8,676 bases of DNA. Source: Proteiniphilum sp. UBA5267. Lineage in GTDB: Bacteria > Bacteroidota > Bacteroidia > Bacteroidales > Dysgonomonadaceae. Below, one piece after another: positions 7,501-8,676 of this stretch. Every line of letters starts with the position of its first letter. Within the stretch, counting starts at the first letter, position 1. The DNA is taken from the NCBI GenBank assembly GCA_002411515.1, contig DHTF01000121.1, positions 1 to 8,676 on the forward strand. Reading direction: 5' to 3'. Made by a program: the position numbers and the translations under genes. The notes under the pieces are model-generated. The model did not search any database. It had not been told where the DNA came from and saw only the letters and a list, made by a program, of their open reading frames with translations.

Positions 7501-8022
7501 ACCTTCGGGTTTAATTACGACCTGCAATACAAAGACTTCGATTTCAGCATCATGCTTCAGGGGGTTGGCAAAAGAGACATGTACATACGCGGAGAACTGA
7601 TTGAACCATTCCACTCCAACTACTCCTACGCGATTTATCAACACCAGCTCGATTTCTGGACACCCACCAATCCCGACGCCCGCTGGCCGAGGCTGGTTGC
7701 TCCTAGCTCTCCTTCAAGCAGTAACAACTGGGGCAGATCGGGTACCGACATCTACCTGCTGGATGGAGCCTATTTGCGAGTAAAAAACGTACAACTGGGA
7801 TATACCTTGCCTAAGCATCTCACCAGTAAAATCGGTGTGCAGAAGTTACGCATCAGCGCCAATGCACAGAATCCGTTGACACTGACCAGAAATTCATTCA
7901 TCGATCCCGAGTCATCCGAGTTTGGCAACAACATGGGCGGTATTGGCGGCGTGAATGCCAACAGTGCGCGCAATTATCCGACACTGGTTTATTACGGGAT
8001 GGGCTTAGATATTGAATTTTAA
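4567..8022 (+). CDS. SusC-family TonB-dependent outer-membrane transporter with STN signalling domain
   Basis: A 1151-residue outer-membrane beta barrel that imports a ligand, here probably glycan freed by the PNGase, using TonB energy. After a short N-terminal extension comes a signal peptide (MRTTLFFLLCSLMFSQAATS, from residue 22). The STN domain lies at about 45-120 and should contact the periplasmic part of FecR. A carboxypeptidase-regulatory-like beta-sandwich covers 142-212 (ISGKVTDSQGESIIGANVIE). A TonB-box region EELVVIGYG is at 220-228, and the plug extends to about 348 with the SusC signature ending SVLKDAGSAAIYGSRSANGV. The rest is barrel, including the Asp-rich loop DQNNDNVIDEKD (956-967) common in this family and a terminal IEF. 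ATG 4567 is preferred to the upstream in-frame TTG 4555; ATG 4630 would also leave an intact signal peptide. SusD starts 13 bases after the stop. Family certain; the substrate is inferred from the neighbouring PNGase only. Confidence 0.96.
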   Translation: MNKNTIADKIHRNISKQTVRIMRTTLFFLLCSLMFSQAATSYSQVFDFNLRSTTIREVCKEIERKSDYIFVFSDNSEKMINRKIDLKAKKENVADLLESVLSNTGLAYKILDKQIVIYTSKEEAATATLVPATPVVQQPTRKKISGKVTDSQGESIIGANVIEIGTTNGTVTDIDGNFSLMVEQNGSIRISYIGYLEQTIATAGNARFNIVLQEDTKSLEELVVIGYGTRQRKSITGAVDQVNSEMFEDRPVSNAVQALQGASANLIIQQKNMNPNDNNLSINIRGVSTMGNNDPLIVIDGLISSSNTLNSINQNDIENVSVLKDAGSAAIYGSRSANGVILITTKKGSKMNKPVVRLSGLLGYQDPDILYQPVEGWQNAMYRNQANVNAGSAPLYTPAQIRDLYDHRGEEYWYFNKIMQKGLQQSYNLNISGGSENTTYMVSAGYLNQESNFVGGYGLERYNFRSNLTTEYNRFKITSLMAYNRRNERTIAGGTGNTIINSSRIPPYYYYQFEQDGKYLINDIIGDDNTMAKLKEGGYENKDEDNFIGSLNLDYNLGGGLTAKGLVGIDLTQHHRFRRDIMVPLYASNNLETAVVNINPNRLTEDYNNKRYTLSTHFLLDYERTFNEVHHVTGLLGTSNESYTYKASRMAWKFTDPDLGLPTTDEAEQDTGNFTSNGAEGGNPATDQTSITSLFGRFGYSYMDRYYGDVSFRYDGSSKFAKENRWGFFPSFSGAWRMSEEYFMESYRDRIGDLKLRASYGVLGNQNVANYSYQTVYQMYTNTYVFNNEAVPGTGFTYGNPNLTWEKSGNLNIGLDAGFLNNNLFVSLDYFNKRTWDILLAPEVSTVFGSSAANENAGEMRNQGWEATLTYRLRSGDFNHQFNLNFSDSKNKITDFGGKERIDQSDQMYKLIREGEALGSYFGYKTDGYFQSLDEIAESALPVGAIVQPGDVKYVDQNNDNVIDEKDRVVLGNAFPRYTFGFNYDLQYKDFDFSIMLQGVGKRDMYIRGELIEPFHSNYSYAIYQHQLDFWTPTNPDARWPRLVAPSSPSSSNNWGRSGTDIYLLDGAYLRVKNVQLGYTLPKHLTSKIGVQKLRISANAQNPLTLTRNSFIDPESSEFGNNMGGIGGVNANSARNYPTLVYYGMGLDIEF

Positions 8023-8035
8023 AAGATTATCCTCT

Positions 8036-8676
8036 ATGAAAACAAAAATCAACCAATATATCACAACCGTTTTGGTCGTACTAGTATCACTTTCCGCTTG
8101 CAACGAGCTGGATCTGGCACCGACCAACAAATTCACCGACGCCAACTACTGGACCTCTACCGATAAAGCAGCGGCCGTACTCAACATGGCCTACAGCCAG
8201 ATGTTTGGAGCCAACTACTTCTTTGCCAACGAACGACTGACCGACAACCTCTACGAGGGCAGGGGCAACTCCGATGAAAAGATCATTACTTCGGGGCAGG
8301 CGGATGCAGCACTGGGACGTTTTGCCAATGAGTGGAAGAGTTGCTATGAAGGAATCAAGACCTGCCATATTTTTCTCGACAACGTGGATCTGGTGCCCGA
8401 CATGGACCCTGCAATCAAAGAACGAATGATCGCTGAAGTCCGTTTTATCCGTGCATCGTTGTTTTTCCGTTTGGCCAATCATTACGGCGATGTACCTTTC
8501 TTCGACTATAACATCACACTGCAGGAGGCGAACAACGTGGAGCGTACACCCAAAACCGAAGTGATTGGTTTTGTAAGAGATGAGTTGAATGCCATTGTCA
8601 GTCAGCTTCCCCAAAAAGGAACGTATGCCGATGAAGACCAGGGAAGAATCACGCAAGGTGCCGTGATGACCCTGCT
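8036..8676 (+). CDS. SusD-family surface glycan-binding lipoprotein, 3' end outside window
   Basis: The first 213 codons of a SusD/RagB-type protein, the outer-membrane lipoprotein that caps the SusC barrel and captures glycan at the cell surface. Residues 1-22 form a lipoprotein signal peptide with lipobox LSAC; the lipidated cysteine is C22. ELDLAPTNKFTDANYWTSTD (24-43) is the usual SusD opening, where the mature protein states its first helices. AEVRFIRASLFFRLANHYGD at 133-152 is the family hallmark (AE-RF-RA-F-L---YGDVP), matching the first TPR-like helices. The frame is open to the edge; about 300 further residues are expected. The gene is tightly spaced after susC and surely co-transcribed. 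No strong Shine-Dalgarno site is seen before ATG 8036. Genes beyond the window may include further surface glycan-binding proteins and glycosidases. Confidence 0.95.
   Translation, partial: MKTKINQYITTVLVVLVSLSACNELDLAPTNKFTDANYWTSTDKAAAVLNMAYSQMFGANYFFANERLTDNLYEGRGNSDEKIITSGQADAALGRFANEWKSCYEGIKTCHIFLDNVDLVPDMDPAIKERMIAEVRFIRASLFFRLANHYGDVPFFDYNITLQEANNVERTPKTEVIGFVRDELNAIVSQLPQKGTYADEDQGRITQGAVMTL

Noticed and set aside
8087..8656. 189-codon minus-strand frame opposite susD
   Set aside because: The plus strand clearly encodes a SusD lipoprotein here, so the long antisense frame is a by-product of its codon use.

Overview
The window looks like a chromosomal segment from a member of the Bacteroidota, most likely order Bacteroidales (a Proteiniphilum/Petrimonas/Parabacteroides-like organism; the genus is a guess). 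The evidence is a SusC/SusD pair, an ECF sigma factor with a FecR-type anti-sigma factor whose C-terminal domain is of the Bacteroidota type, promoters of the TAnnTTTG class, and weak Shine-Dalgarno sequences.

Layout, left to right. (1) Positions 1-332, minus strand: the N-terminal 110 residues of an aspartate dehydrogenase-like Rossmann protein that runs off the left edge. (2) Positions 333-741: about 400 bp with no convincing gene. It holds two outward-facing promoter candidates and a roughly 230-bp segment bounded by an imperfect inverted repeat. (3) Positions 742-1305, plus: an ECF RNA polymerase sigma factor. (4) Positions 1311-3044, minus, convergent with the sigma gene and only 5 bp from it: a secreted peptide-N-glycosidase F-type enzyme with an extra N-terminal beta-rich domain. 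(5) Positions 3259-4440, plus: a membrane FecR-type anti-sigma factor. (6) Positions 4488-4516: a perfect 11-bp stem-loop. (7) Positions 4567-8022, plus: a SusC-family TonB-dependent transporter with an N-terminal STN signalling domain. (8) Position 8036 to the right edge, plus: a SusD-family lipoprotein, cut by the window.

Together genes 3-8 read as a polysaccharide-utilisation-type locus for glycoproteins. The inferred model is that the PNGase releases N-glycans from glycoproteins outside the inner membrane and SusD/SusC capture and import the glycan. The occupied SusC would signal through its STN domain to the periplasmic part of FecR, which frees the ECF sigma factor to raise transcription of the locus. 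The unusual point is the layout: the PNGase gene sits in opposite orientation between the sigma factor and its presumed anti-sigma partner, which are normally adjacent. Nothing in the window is a wholly unknown system. The most distinctive items are the PNGase itself (both main catalytic acids kept, a third active-site glutamate apparently lost, an added N-terminal domain), the split sigma/anti-sigma arrangement, and related leader sequences in front of the sigma and susC genes.
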